Positions 35,023-44,775 are shown, counted from the stretch's first letter. The stretch: 64,000 nt of DNA from Heliomarina sp018223035 (GCA_018223035.1 JAAEZD010000007.1:1-64000), one strand, 5' to 3'. Notes: generated from the letters alone by a model not told the origin. A program made the numbers and translations.

Positions 35023-36696
35023 CTATGGGCGTTTCGGACCGCTCTTCATATCCGGCGCTTTGCGGCCCCGGTATTTCGTGGTCAGTTCCAGCGGGGTGTC
35101 ATTTTCGTCATAGACGCCGATAACCACGCCGCGTCGGCGCGTCTTGGTGCGCATCTCGATCAGCTGCTCTTCGCTGCGGGTGGTGCGCTGCGACTGGCGG
35201 CGCGTCCACGCGAAGAGCTTATCATACATGGTGGCAATGACCTCGGCATGATCCTCGCTGTCGCCGAGATCGGTCAGCTCATCGGGGTCTTTTTCGAGGT
35301 CGAAGAGCATTGGGCGATGGCCGCCTTCGAAATGGATGAGCTTCCATTTCTTGTTGGCGACCATGAACATCACTGCATCGCGTACGCCGATATTGTTCAG
35401 ATGCGCGATGGGCGTGGCCGAGAAATCGTATTCGCAGATCACGAAGTCGCGCAGCGTGTCGTCGCGGGTGCCGTGCAGGATCGGTAGGAGGCTTTCGCCT
35501 TCGAGGATGTGCATGGCTGGTTTTTCGCCGGTGACATCGACGAATGTCGGAGCGAGGTCGATACATTCGACCAGCGCGTCGCAGGTGGTGCCACGGGTGG
35601 CGTCGGCCGCGTCGGACGGGTCGTAGATGATCAGTGGCACGCGGGTCGAGCTGTCGTGGAAAAAGGTCTTTTCCCCCATCCAGTGATCGCCAAGGAAATC
35701 GCCGTGGTCCGAGGTGAGCACGATCATCGTGTCCTCCATCTGGCCGGATTGCTGCATCCAGTCGAAAAGGCGACCCATCTGGTCGTCGGCCTGCTTGATG
35801 AGGCCCATATAGGCGGGGATCACCGCCTCGCGAACGTCCTGCCGCGAGAAGGTTTCACCGACTTTCGTGTCCATGAAGGCCTTGAAGATCGGATGGGCGT
35901 TCTGTCGTTCCGCATCCGAGCGCACGACGGGGCGGATATGTTCGGGGCCATACATGCTCGCATAGGGTTCGGGGACGATATAGGGCCAGTGCGGTTTGAT
36001 ATAGGACAGGTGGCAGCACCATGGCTTGTCGCGATCGCTCATGAATTCGATCCCGCGCCCGGTGAGATAGGGGGTTTCGCTGTCCTCCTCGGCGATATTG
36101 GCTGGCTCGGGGGAGTTCTTCAGGAACCAGCCGGAAAGGACGTTGCCATCCGCATCCAGCCCGGAATTTGCAAAGTCATGCCAGGGGTTGTCGCTTTCAT
36201 AGCCCTTGGCGGTGAGCCACTTGTTGTATTCCTTTGCACCATCGGGATCGTATGACCCGTCGGGCCCCTCAGGCAACATGCCATCGTCTCGCTCAAAGAC
36301 GTCGAAGCCGCATTCCGCGACCCTTGCGCCAATGATGCTGTCGGGGGCGAGGCCAAGCCTTGCCATGCCTTCTTCGTCCGCGCGCATATGGGTCTTGCCG
36401 ACCAGCCAGCAGTCCATGCCTGCCTTGCGCAGGTGGTCGCCCATGGTCATCTCACCGACCTTTAGCGGGATGCCGTTCCAGCTTGCCCCGTGGGAATGCA
36501 CATAGCGTCCGGTATAGGTGGACATGCGGGAACTGCCGCAGATCGGCGACTGGATATAGGCGCGGGTAAAGCGCACCCCGCGTGAGGCCAGCCAGTCGAT
36601 ATTGGGCGTGTGAAGATGTTCATGGCCATAGCAGCTCAGGTAATCCCACCGGAGCTGATCGAACATGATGAAAAGTATGTTTTTTGCTTTTGCCAA
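35023..36696 (-). CDS. Sulfatase / phosphonate monoester hydrolase-like enzyme
   Basis: A 557-residue alkaline-phosphatase-superfamily hydrolase without a signal peptide. Residues 7-14 (ILFIMFDQ) supply the metal-binding Asp, and C53-G-S-S-R57 is the formylglycine motif, with Ser where most members have Pro. DHGDFLGDHWMGEKTFFHDSSTRVPL carries the second metal site and the conserved Lys. Similar cytoplasmic enzymes hydrolyse sulfate esters or phosphonate monoesters. The only in-frame start before the first strand is a TTG at 36696; a TGA lies eight codons upstream with no ATG or GTG between. It is followed by the TAXI-TRAP genes and preceded by a LysR regulator. Confidence 0.85.
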   Translation of the reverse strand: MAKAKNILFIMFDQLRWDYLSCYGHEHLHTPNIDWLASRGVRFTRAYIQSPICGSSRMSTYTGRYVHSHGASWNGIPLKVGEMTMGDHLRKAGMDCWLVGKTHMRADEEGMARLGLAPDSIIGARVAECGFDVFERDDGMLPEGPDGSYDPDGAKEYNKWLTAKGYESDNPWHDFANSGLDADGNVLSGWFLKNSPEPANIAEEDSETPYLTGRGIEFMSDRDKPWCCHLSYIKPHWPYIVPEPYASMYGPEHIRPVVRSDAERQNAHPIFKAFMDTKVGETFSRQDVREAVIPAYMGLIKQADDQMGRLFDWMQQSGQMEDTMIVLTSDHGDFLGDHWMGEKTFFHDSSTRVPLIIYDPSDAADATRGTTCDALVECIDLAPTFVDVTGEKPAMHILEGESLLPILHGTRDDTLRDFVICEYDFSATPIAHLNNIGVRDAVMFMVANKKWKLIHFEGGHRPMLFDLEKDPDELTDLGDSEDHAEVIATMYDKLFAWTRRQSQRTTRSEEQLIEMRTKTRRRGVVIGVYDENDTPLELTTKYRGRKAPDMKSGPKRP

Positions 36697-36813
36697 GCTG
36701 CTCTGCGCCGGCGCGGTTCATCTTGCCCTGTGGGCAATGGTTGAACGCGTCGGTCCTCCCTCCGTTGCGATTCCCTGTTCAATCTACGGAAGGGAGGGCC
36801 TTTTGCGAAATAG

Positions 36814-37755
36814 TCATTTGGTTTCGGGTATATCGATTTCGTTATGCTGTTGGTCGCGAACTTCTTCGCGGATCGACTCGATCAGGAGCTGCGCAGGCGC
36901 TGAAAGCTGTCGGCCCGCCGGGGTGGTGATGCCGACCGATCCTTCGAGTTCACCGCGCGCAAAGTCGAGCCGGACCACGCTGCCGTCTCGCAGCTCGCGC
37001 CGCATCGCGCCGAGCGGCTGGCAGACGATCGCATCGCTCTGGGCGAGATAGGCGCGGGCGAATTCAAAGGAAATCGTCTCGATCAGGTTGCTGAAGCGAC
37101 TTATGCCCTCGGCGATGATAAAGCGGTCGATTTCCTCGCGGATGATGGTTTCGACATTGGGCAGGATAACCTCATGTCGATCAATATCCTGTATTGTCAG
37201 GGATTTGCTGGTGGCAAGCGGGTGGCCCTCGCGCACGAAAAAGCAGAGCGGTTCAGAGAAGAGATGCTCGAAATGCATTCCCTCCATGTGTTTGGCGGCC
37301 AGCAACCGGCCAAAGCCGAAATCCACGTCGCCTTTGGCGAGATATTGTTGCAAGCCCCCGCCAGTGTTCGGAAGAAAGCGTAGATCGACCTCGGGGTGAA
37401 GTTCCTTGAAGCGGCGCACCGCGCCGGGCATCACCACGCTCACCACATTGGGCAGCACGTAGGCGGTAACGCGTTTTTCCGACGTGCGCTGCTGCAATGC
37501 GTCGACGCCCCGGTCAAGCTGGCTCATACCGTTGGCGACATAGGCAAAGAGCGTCTTGCCGGCGGCGTTCAGGGACAGTCCGGTGGGGGTGCGGTCGAAA
37601 AGAACCATGCCCATTTCATCCTCGAATTCGCGGATCGAGCGCGAGACGCTGGGCTGAACCGTCGCGAGCGCATTGGCCGCGCCCGTCACTGTGCCGTGCT
37701 GCGCGACCGCGAGGAAACAGCGCAGGTGGCGCATTCTTATTCGGTTCGTTGTCAT
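36814..37755 (-). CDS. LysR-family transcriptional regulator (PcaQ/GbpR-like)
   Basis: A 313-residue regulator. The winged helix-turn-helix (residues 7-65) reads MRHLRCFLAVAQHGTVTGAA, then QPSVSRSIREFEDEMGMVLF. The effector domain follows, with the PcaQ-like segments VTAYVLPNVVSVVMPGAVRRF and DVDFGFGRL. It is encoded in the same direction as, and 117 bases upstream of, the sulfatase-like gene rather than divergent from its targets, so it probably controls the following operon. Confidence 0.9.
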   Translation of the reverse strand: MTTNRIRMRHLRCFLAVAQHGTVTGAANALATVQPSVSRSIREFEDEMGMVLFDRTPTGLSLNAAGKTLFAYVANGMSQLDRGVDALQQRTSEKRVTAYVLPNVVSVVMPGAVRRFKELHPEVDLRFLPNTGGGLQQYLAKGDVDFGFGRLLAAKHMEGMHFEHLFSEPLCFFVREGHPLATSKSLTIQDIDRHEVILPNVETIIREEIDRFIIAEGISRFSNLIETISFEFARAYLAQSDAIVCQPLGAMRRELRDGSVVRLDFARGELEGSVGITTPAGRQLSAPAQLLIESIREEVRDQQHNEIDIPETK

Positions 37756-38123
37756 GTGAGAGCCTTTCGCGGGCGGGGCGGCAGTCTTTTCGTTATAGCC
37801 TTTCGGCCCCTCTGCAAAAGCGTGCCGGGCGCGCAGGTCGGGATTTCAGCAGTTTTGAGCAAAAAATTGTTTGCATGCGGAGCGACTGTGATACGTTTCA
37901 CAGACCCTTGTCCCTTAGCTTTCTAAACAGGCGCCATATTTCGGCATCCTGCGAGGCTTTTGAGCCCGGGCCGAAGTCGTTTGTGACCGCCGCATGTCGG
38001 AATATTAGGGGGCTAATATTGTCGCGGTCCATGGTGAATTTTCCCGGCGTCCAAGTGTATCGAATTCGCAATTTTCTACATTTCCAGTCGCGATTTTAGC
38101 GCATTTTATCGAGGAATTTTATC
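37756..38123. other. Intergenic region before the giant RTX gene
   Basis: About 370 bases between divergent genes. Apart from the CRP-like palindrome at 37886-37903, no gene, repeat or terminator was recognised. The stretch after 37990 is AT-richer than its surroundings and probably holds the RTX promoter. Confidence 0.4.
37886..37903. promoter_or_regulatory. CRP-like palindrome upstream of the giant RTX gene
   Basis: CTGTGA - TACGTT - TCACAG, two perfect six-base arms matching the TGTGA-N6-TCACA consensus of CRP-family proteins. It lies 221 bases before the RTX start and 131 bases before the LysR start. Confidence 0.5.
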
Positions 38124-41100
38124 ATGGGCACCCAGCTTGATCTCTATCTGAAGAACTCTGCCGCGCATCTGGACAGGCTCGATACGCTGGGGACCGCAAC
38201 CAAATACCTAGATCGCGGGATGACGGTGGGATCGACGGTCGCGGGCCATTACAAGAAGACCGAGAAGTCAGTCGAATATACAAAGAACTCAGTCTATTAC
38301 ATCGACAAAGTGCTGACGGTTGTCGGATTTATCTCTCCGCTAAAAACGCCGACCAAGGCGTTGCAGCGCGTTCTTGACCGGGTCGAAAAGCCGGTCAAGG
38401 AAGTCGACAAGAAAATGGATGCGATCAGCGAGAAGGAAGATACGTCTGATCTTACGCCGGGCGGAAACAAGAAGCTTTACGAGAATGTCGAGACCGGCCT
38501 GAAAGACGCCTCGGTCGTTGTAAAGGCTGCCCGCGACAGCATCACCTTGCAAACGCGGCAGGTGGAAATCACGATGGAGGCGCTGAATAACTTCAAGGTT
38601 GCGCTGGCGGTTGCGACGGTTACCGACAACGTCGCGTGGAAGGGTGAGTTCACCGCGCTGAACACGGCGGTCGAAAAACAGTTGCAGGCGCGCAATGAGT
38701 TGATCGCAGGTCTGAAAACCGTCTTCGACGACATGATGGCCGAGATCGACGATTTCGTCGCGATTTTCGAAGATATCAATTTTGAAAAAATCCTTGGCCA
38801 GTTCATCGACATGGAGGCGATATACAAGGCCTTGGAAGTGCTCAAGAAACCGCTGGATGCGGCAGCTGTTCTGATCGACCCGATCATGCCGCTCTTGAAT
38901 GCGGTCGACGCGCTGGTGGGGCTGATCGTCGATCCGGTCATCGATTTTATCATGGAGACCCTGAAGCTCGACACGGTGCTGGACAAGGCGCAGGAGCTGT
39001 TCGATGCCTTGATCCCGTCCTTCGACCTGCTGGAAAAGATGGACAGCCTGCTCCAGCCGTTGAAGGACTTCCTGCTGGAATATGCGATAGACGCGCTGGG
39101 CGCGATCCCGTTCCTCGACGTGGCCGAGAACGCATACTTTGGCGATGTGGTCGGCACGCCCGACAAGGGTCCGACTGGCTGGGGTAATGATGTCGCCAAT
39201 GTGCTGGAAGGCGATAACGGCGACGATATTCTCGACGCGCTGGGTGACCGGGATAAGATATTCGGCCATGGCGGCAATGACATCCTGATTGCCGGGGACG
39301 GTTCGGACATCCTAAACGGCGGCACGGGCAATGACATGTTCTATTTCGCGGCGAGCTTCACCGAATACGGGCTGTCGCGTGATCCTGACAGCGGCAATAT
39401 CATCGTCAGCCACTTAAAGCCCTCGGATGCGGAAAACAGCACGGGCGTGGACGAACTGGTTGCGATGGATGACGGGGATCACGTTGTTTTCACGGATATT
39501 TCCTTTACCGGCAAGCAGCTGAAGGAAGCGATTATCGGCGGGTCGACCCTGAATGGGGATGACAAGGAAAATCTGATGTTCCTCAATTCCGACGGCACGC
39601 CGGTCAACGGGTTGCACGTGGCGAACGGGTTCGGCGGGGATGACCAGATTTTCGGGTCGACCGAAGATGATCAGTTGAACGGTGGCGATGGCGATGACCT
39701 GTTGCTGCCCGGTCTGGGCGATGACGAGGCGAATGGCGGCGCGGGAAGTGATACCTTTCAGGTGCTGGCGGGGGCAAACCGCGAGATGGTGGTCAGCCTG
39801 CTGGCTGGCACCGCTTTCGGGCAGGGGCGCGATACGCTGACCTCCATCGAGAACGTGATCGTGACCGCCGGTCAGAACCACGAGGTCGAAGGCAACGATG
39901 ACGCCAACGCAATCTATACCGGCGACGGGATCGACGTGATCTCGGGCCGGGGTGGAGATGACATGATCGATGCGGGGGGCGAGGACGACTACATCGTCGG
40001 CGGCGCGGGTCGTGACGTGATCATGGCGGGCAGCGGCAATATCGACGTGATGATCTCGGGCAGCGCGGCAAAGGCCGGGGTCAGCGATCTGTACCTCGGG
40101 GGCGACGGTTATGACGTGGTGTCCTACACGAGCAGTGCCAACACCATTAAGTTCGACGTCAGCGATCAGAGCGACGACCCGCGCATCCTTCAGACGCTCA
40201 AGGATTACATGAGCGATATTGAGGACAGCGGCCCGGTGGAGATCCGCGCGGGCGAGCACAGGATTATCCGGTTCGATGACGCGGGCAAGGAAATCACGAG
40301 CGATTACACGGTCGAGGTCGAGGGGTTCATGGGCTCGGACAAGGACGATGTGCTCTACGGCGATCCGGGCGCGCGGATGCTCCACGGGGCCGGGGGCAAT
40401 GACACGATCCATACCGGCGGGACGCAGAATATCTATGGCGGCGACGATGACGACCTTATCCTTGTAGAGAGTGTCGAGGGGGGATCTACCGCGCTGCAAG
40501 TCTACGGCGGGAACGGCTCCGACACCATGTCGCTCGATGCGGTGGGAGAGGCGCGCTGGTTCTACAAGGTGGAAAGCGCCATCGCGCTGACGCTCAAGGC
40601 GTTCAGCACCTCGGTCGAGGGTGATGACCTGCGCAACACCAGCAACGCGTTCTTCTCGATCAAGCCTTACGGTGTCGAAACCATCTCGCTTGGGAATTTC
40701 GCGGACCATGCGATTTACGCGCCGGGCGGAAGCCAGACTGCCTATTTCGATCTGATGGGCGGGGATGACCGGTTCGACGGCGAAAACGGTTTTGCCGATG
40801 TGTCGGCGGGCGATGGCAATGACACGGGCGATTTCCGCAAGGGCGGCGGTATTTTCCGTGGCATGGCCGGGGAGGATTACGCGATCTTTGGCGACACCTC
40901 GAAAGAAAACCGTGCTTTTATGGGGGCGGATAGCGATCTCCTCCAGATCCTGCGGTTCAGGGGCCATGCGGACGGGGGAGGTGGGTATGACCGGATCTCG
41001 TTCGATCCGAGTTTCCAGTCCTATATCGTTGCCGATCTTGCAGCGGGCACGGTCGAGTCTTTCAAGGGCGTCGTGACGAATAACTCTGATCAGGTCGGCA

Positions 41101-42977
41101 TGACTCTTGAGAATTTCGAAGAGCTGATCGCGACGGATTACAATGACGCTATCACCGGCAGCGAGCGTGACGAGCAGTTGATCGGGCGCGGGGGTGCGGA
41201 TGATATCGACGGGGCCGGCGGTAACGACAAGATTTATGGCGGCACCGGCAATGACGACTTGAAGGGCGGTGACGGCGACGACCTTTTGCATGGTGGCGCG
41301 GGTAACGACAACCTCGACGGGGGCGATGGCAGCGATACGGCCTCATACGTCTGGGCGCGGCCGGGTGGCATGGAGGGCGAGTTGTTCGCCGATGTGTTCA
41401 CCGGCGTCGAAGTGAACCTGAGCGCGGGCACGGCGACGGGGGCCTTCGGGAGCGATACGCTTAAATCCATCGAAAACGTGATCGGGACCGGCGCGGATGA
41501 CATTCTTCAAGGTGGCAGTGGCAACAACCTCTTGTCCGGTGGTGACGGCGACGACGAGATTTACGGCAACGGTGGGGACGATGTGCTGGTCACCGGCCGG
41601 GGCAACGATCTTGCCTCTGGCGGGGCGGGGGATGACACCATCGTTGTGGGGCTTGGCAACAAGACGCTTTTGGGTGGGGCGGATTTCGACACGCTCGACT
41701 TCGGGACGGTCGACGGTGTCGTGACAATCGATTTCGGCGCGGGCACCTATGACGCAACTTTTGTCGACGAAGTGCCGCGCTGGCTTGAACGAGATCAGGA
41801 CGGCGACGGGGTCGAGGAGAGCGACGGCACGGAGGCACGGATGTTCGGTGGCGTTTCCATGACCCCGCAGGACGTGCTCGAGGCGCAGGCGAGCTTTGCC
41901 AATGGTGCCGAGGATCTGGCACGGGTGCTGCCGGGTATCGACGATGACGAGTTCGACGATTTCCAGATCGATTTCGTCAAGGTCGATCAGGGCGCCGTTG
42001 GGACGTTTTCAGGCATCGAAAAGGTGATCGGTGGGTCGAGCGGGTCCAACATCATCCTGACCGACGCGGTGAACCGTTTCGATGGGCGTGTTTCCAAGCA
42101 GGATGTGATCGACCTGACCAGCAGTTCGGTTGCGATGACCTATAATCTGCGCACCGGGGCAAATGATATCAAGCTGCTGGTCGGCGACGATGTGACGGGC
42201 ATCGAGGGTCTTTGGGGCGGGTCGCAGAACGATACCTTTATCGGGGACGGCAGCGCCAATATGTTCATCGGCGGAGGTGGCAACGACGTCCTGAAAGGTG
42301 GCGGCAACAAGGATGAGCTTGACGGGGGTCAGGGTGCCGATGTGCTGCGCGGCGGTGGCGGCAAGGACACGGTCGTTGGCCAGAAAGGCAAGGATACGCT
42401 GGTCGGCAACGGTGGCAATGACGACATGAGCGGCGGCGGCGGCAATGACACCGTGAAGGGTGGCGGCGGCAATGACCGGATGGATGGTGGCAAGGGGCTT
42501 GATGTCATGCGTGGCGGCGGTGGCCGCGATATGATCTCGGGCGGCAAGCAGGGCGATACGATCAAGGGCGACAAGGGCAATGATCGGATCGACGGCGACG
42601 GTGGCAAGGATGATCTGAAGGGCAACGCCGGAGATGACCGCATCAACGGTGGGGGTGGGCGCGACCGGCTTGATGGCGGATCCGGCGATGATGAGATCCA
42701 TGGTGGCGGTGGCCGGGATGTCATCCTCGGTGGGCGCGGGAACGACGATCTTTACGGTGAGGGCGGCCCGGACCGTTTCGTCTTTGCCGAGCGGGACGGC
42801 CAGGACGTGATCCAAGATTTCGAGGGCGGCGTGGACCGGATAAAGCTGCTGGGTGTATCGGCCGATGACGTGCGCATCACGACGCTGTCGGGTTCGACAC
42901 TGATCGAATACGGGGGCGGCGATACCATCGAGCTTGCCGGTTTCACTGGTGCAATTTCCATCGACGATCTGCTTTAA
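38124..42977 (+). CDS. Giant secreted RTX protein with helical N-terminus
   Basis: A 1617-residue acidic protein. Residues 1 to about 340 lack RTX repeats and are predicted mainly helical and heptad-like (for example KALQRVLDRVEKPVKEVDKK and LLEKMDSLLQPLKDFLLEYA). From about 355 onward GGxGxD repeats occur in blocks separated by longer inserts, and become dense from about 1385 to 1550. The C-terminus ends in VFAERDGQDVIQDFEGGVDR and an acidic-hydrophobic tail, the usual type I secretion signal. There is no N-terminal signal peptide. No catalytic domain was recognised. It may be an adhesin, surface layer or matrix protein; the first 340 residues did not match a family I know. Confidence 0.88.
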   Translation: MGTQLDLYLKNSAAHLDRLDTLGTATKYLDRGMTVGSTVAGHYKKTEKSVEYTKNSVYYIDKVLTVVGFISPLKTPTKALQRVLDRVEKPVKEVDKKMDAISEKEDTSDLTPGGNKKLYENVETGLKDASVVVKAARDSITLQTRQVEITMEALNNFKVALAVATVTDNVAWKGEFTALNTAVEKQLQARNELIAGLKTVFDDMMAEIDDFVAIFEDINFEKILGQFIDMEAIYKALEVLKKPLDAAAVLIDPIMPLLNAVDALVGLIVDPVIDFIMETLKLDTVLDKAQELFDALIPSFDLLEKMDSLLQPLKDFLLEYAIDALGAIPFLDVAENAYFGDVVGTPDKGPTGWGNDVANVLEGDNGDDILDALGDRDKIFGHGGNDILIAGDGSDILNGGTGNDMFYFAASFTEYGLSRDPDSGNIIVSHLKPSDAENSTGVDELVAMDDGDHVVFTDISFTGKQLKEAIIGGSTLNGDDKENLMFLNSDGTPVNGLHVANGFGGDDQIFGSTEDDQLNGGDGDDLLLPGLGDDEANGGAGSDTFQVLAGANREMVVSLLAGTAFGQGRDTLTSIENVIVTAGQNHEVEGNDDANAIYTGDGIDVISGRGGDDMIDAGGEDDYIVGGAGRDVIMAGSGNIDVMISGSAAKAGVSDLYLGGDGYDVVSYTSSANTIKFDVSDQSDDPRILQTLKDYMSDIEDSGPVEIRAGEHRIIRFDDAGKEITSDYTVEVEGFMGSDKDDVLYGDPGARMLHGAGGNDTIHTGGTQNIYGGDDDDLILVESVEGGSTALQVYGGNGSDTMSLDAVGEARWFYKVESAIALTLKAFSTSVEGDDLRNTSNAFFSIKPYGVETISLGNFADHAIYAPGGSQTAYFDLMGGDDRFDGENGFADVSAGDGNDTGDFRKGGGIFRGMAGEDYAIFGDTSKENRAFMGADSDLLQILRFRGHADGGGGYDRISFDPSFQSYIVADLAAGTVESFKGVVTNNSDQVGMTLENFEELIATDYNDAITGSERDEQLIGRGGADDIDGAGGNDKIYGGTGNDDLKGGDGDDLLHGGAGNDNLDGGDGSDTASYVWARPGGMEGELFADVFTGVEVNLSAGTATGAFGSDTLKSIENVIGTGADDILQGGSGNNLLSGGDGDDEIYGNGGDDVLVTGRGNDLASGGAGDDTIVVGLGNKTLLGGADFDTLDFGTVDGVVTIDFGAGTYDATFVDEVPRWLERDQDGDGVEESDGTEARMFGGVSMTPQDVLEAQASFANGAEDLARVLPGIDDDEFDDFQIDFVKVDQGAVGTFSGIEKVIGGSSGSNIILTDAVNRFDGRVSKQDVIDLTSSSVAMTYNLRTGANDIKLLVGDDVTGIEGLWGGSQNDTFIGDGSANMFIGGGGNDVLKGGGNKDELDGGQGADVLRGGGGKDTVVGQKGKDTLVGNGGNDDMSGGGGNDTVKGGGGNDRMDGGKGLDVMRGGGGRDMISGGKQGDTIKGDKGNDRIDGDGGKDDLKGNAGDDRINGGGGRDRLDGGSGDDEIHGGGGRDVILGGRGNDDLYGEGGPDRFVFAERDGQDVIQDFEGGVDRIKLLGVSADDVRITTLSGSTLIEYGGGDTIELAGFTGAISIDDLL

Positions 42978-43053
42978 GTTACCGATTTCGCCCCTTGCGA
43001 CAATTCGCGGGCACGGCAGGTTGGATTTCCGGACAGCTTCGTGCTATGGCGTC

Positions 43054-43065
43054 GTTAGCGCTAAC
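43054..43065. promoter_or_regulatory. LacI-type palindromic operator upstream of gap
   Basis: Perfect 12-base palindrome GTTAGCGCTAAC, 38 bases before the gap start. Palindromes with central CG are typical of LacI-family regulators; in Rhodobacterales CceR is a LacI-family controller of central carbon genes, so it is the leading candidate. Confidence 0.55.
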
Positions 43066-43103
43066 TGAGCGTTCAACGTCGACACACACGCCTGGAGGTT
43101 TAA

Positions 43104-44108
43104 ATGGCCGTGAAACTTGCCATAAACGGATTCGGACGCATCGGCCGCTGCGTCCTGCGCGCCTGGATCGAGTCCGGGCGTGACGATGTGGAGATCGTCG
43201 CGATCAACGATCTGGCGCCGATCGAGACCAATGCACACCTGCTTCAGTTCGATTCAGTGCACGGGCATCTGAATGTCGAGATCTCGGTGCAGGGCGACCA
43301 TCTGGTTGTCGATGGCCACCCGATCCGCGTCACCGCGCATCGCAACCCGGCGGATCTGCCGTGGGAAGGCGTGGACGTCGCGCTGGAATGCACGGGGGTT
43401 TTCAACAGCAAGGAAAAGGCCAGCGCGCATCTTGAGAACGGCAGCGCCAAGGTGCTGTGTTCGGCCCCGGCGAGCGACGCGGACAAGACAATCGTTTATG
43501 GTGTGAACCACGATACGTTGACGGCGGCGGATACCATCGTGTCGAATGCCTCTTGCACGACGAACTGCCTAGCGCCGGTGGCTAAGGTCTTGGACGACGT
43601 TTTCGGGATCGAAACCGGGTATATGACCACAATCCATTCCTATACCGGTGATCAGCCGACATTGGATACGGCGCACAAGGATCTTTACCGCGCACGGGCG
43701 GCGGCGCTGAGCATGATCCCGACCTCGACCGGTGCGGCGCGGGCGGTGGGTCTTGTCCTGCCACATCTGAAGGGCAAGCTCGACGGATCCGCGATCAGGG
43801 TGCCGACGCCGAATGTCTCGGTCGTCGATCTTTGTTTCGTGCCGGGTAAGGCCGCGACGGTCGAAACAATCAACAGCGCGGTGCGTGACGCGGCGCAGAG
43901 CGGACCTCTCAAGGGGATTCTGACGACCACGGACCTGCCGCTGGTCTCGTCGGATTTCAATCACAACCCGCATTCCTCGATCCTTGCCACGGATCAGACG
44001 AGCGTGAGCGATGGCGGGCTGGTGCGCGTGCTTAGCTGGTATGACAACGAATGGGGTTTTTCGAACCGCATGTTCGATACGGCTCTGGCGATGCATCGCG
44101 CAGCCTGA
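43104..44108 (+). CDS. gap: Glyceraldehyde-3-phosphate dehydrogenase, type I
   Basis: A 334-residue enzyme catalysing oxidative phosphorylation of glyceraldehyde-3-phosphate (or the reverse). NAD-binding GFGRIGR starts at residue 9, and D36 in AIND indicates NAD preference. The active site is SNASCTTNCLAP with catalytic C151, followed by H178 in TTIHSYTGDQ. The C-terminal WYDNEWGFSNRM is present. A strong GGAGG precedes the ATG. Length is normal. Erythrose-4-phosphate dehydrogenase is a possible alternative but the motifs fit GAPDH. The gene is monocistronic, with an upstream palindrome and a terminator directly after it. Confidence 0.95.
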   Translation: MAVKLAINGFGRIGRCVLRAWIESGRDDVEIVAINDLAPIETNAHLLQFDSVHGHLNVEISVQGDHLVVDGHPIRVTAHRNPADLPWEGVDVALECTGVFNSKEKASAHLENGSAKVLCSAPASDADKTIVYGVNHDTLTAADTIVSNASCTTNCLAPVAKVLDDVFGIETGYMTTIHSYTGDQPTLDTAHKDLYRARAAALSMIPTSTGAARAVGLVLPHLKGKLDGSAIRVPTPNVSVVDLCFVPGKAATVETINSAVRDAAQSGPLKGILTTTDLPLVSSDFNHNPHSSILATDQTSVSDGGLVRVLSWYDNEWGFSNRMFDTALAMHRAA

Positions 44109-44150
44109 CAGGCGATTCTACCGGAATCAGCCGGGCCAGATCCGGTTCAG

Positions 44151-44176
44151 CGGCGTCCCCTAGGGGCGCCGTTTTT
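44151..44176 (+). terminator. Terminator of gap
   Basis: A stem CGGCG(T)CCC / GGGCGCCG with a small loop followed by TTTTT, about 43 bases after the gap stop codon. Confidence 0.85.
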
Positions 44177-44775
44177 GCTTGTTCGTGAACAATGAGCTTC
44201 ACACATTTCGATTGGTTCCCTCGAAATTAGGAAAATCCAATGAAATCAACAAATGCGATTTGGAAACAATCTGTTTTATTCGGCCCTCGGCAGCAGCGGG
44301 AGTAAAGTCATTCGTGACAGATCGGATACCCGGGCGTTGTGATGCAAATTGCCAAATGCGGTGTTTCCTAGTTTCGCGGTCGGGGCCGGTCTGTCGCGGC
44401 AAGGGTTCGTGTTTTTGGGCCTGCGCCATGTGTGAAAGTAACGAGTAAACCTGTCTGGGGGCAGCCAGGGTGCCAGGCATTGTCTGGGCGGGCGGTCAGG
44501 AGCGTTTGGCGGTGGATATGGGTAAGGGACGGCGAGGTGTGTGTATTGGTGCCTCTTCAGGTATCGGTGTCTCGACGTCCGAATGGGTGGGGATGAGTTA
44601 TTATCCCGCCCGGTCCATCGCCGGTCCGGCATTGCCGGGCGGACGCCGCTGGCCGCCTGTTTCCCCCGGCGCAGCGATTGCCGGTCGAGTTGCAAGAAAT
44701 TGAACGAAATTATTCTTGTTGAGCGGACGCCAGGAATTCGGGGCGATGGGTTCGCGGGTTTGAAGAGGGGCTGAA
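44177..44775. other. Long intergenic region, no gene recognised
   Basis: About 600 bases between the gap terminator and the exopolysaccharide gene pair. The short open frames here lack ribosome sites and family character. It is the longest gene-free stretch outside the RNA operon and may hold a long leader for the polysaccharide genes, but no hairpin pattern or promoter could be assigned with confidence. Confidence 0.4.

Noticed and set aside
39414..41291. 625-codon open frame on the minus strand opposite the giant RTX gene
   Set aside because: Same cause: a shadow of the repetitive, GC-rich RTX coding strand.
44179..44448. Possible 89-residue gene after gap
   Set aside because: Starts at a non-ATG codon right inside the gap terminator region, lacks a ribosome site and has atypical composition.
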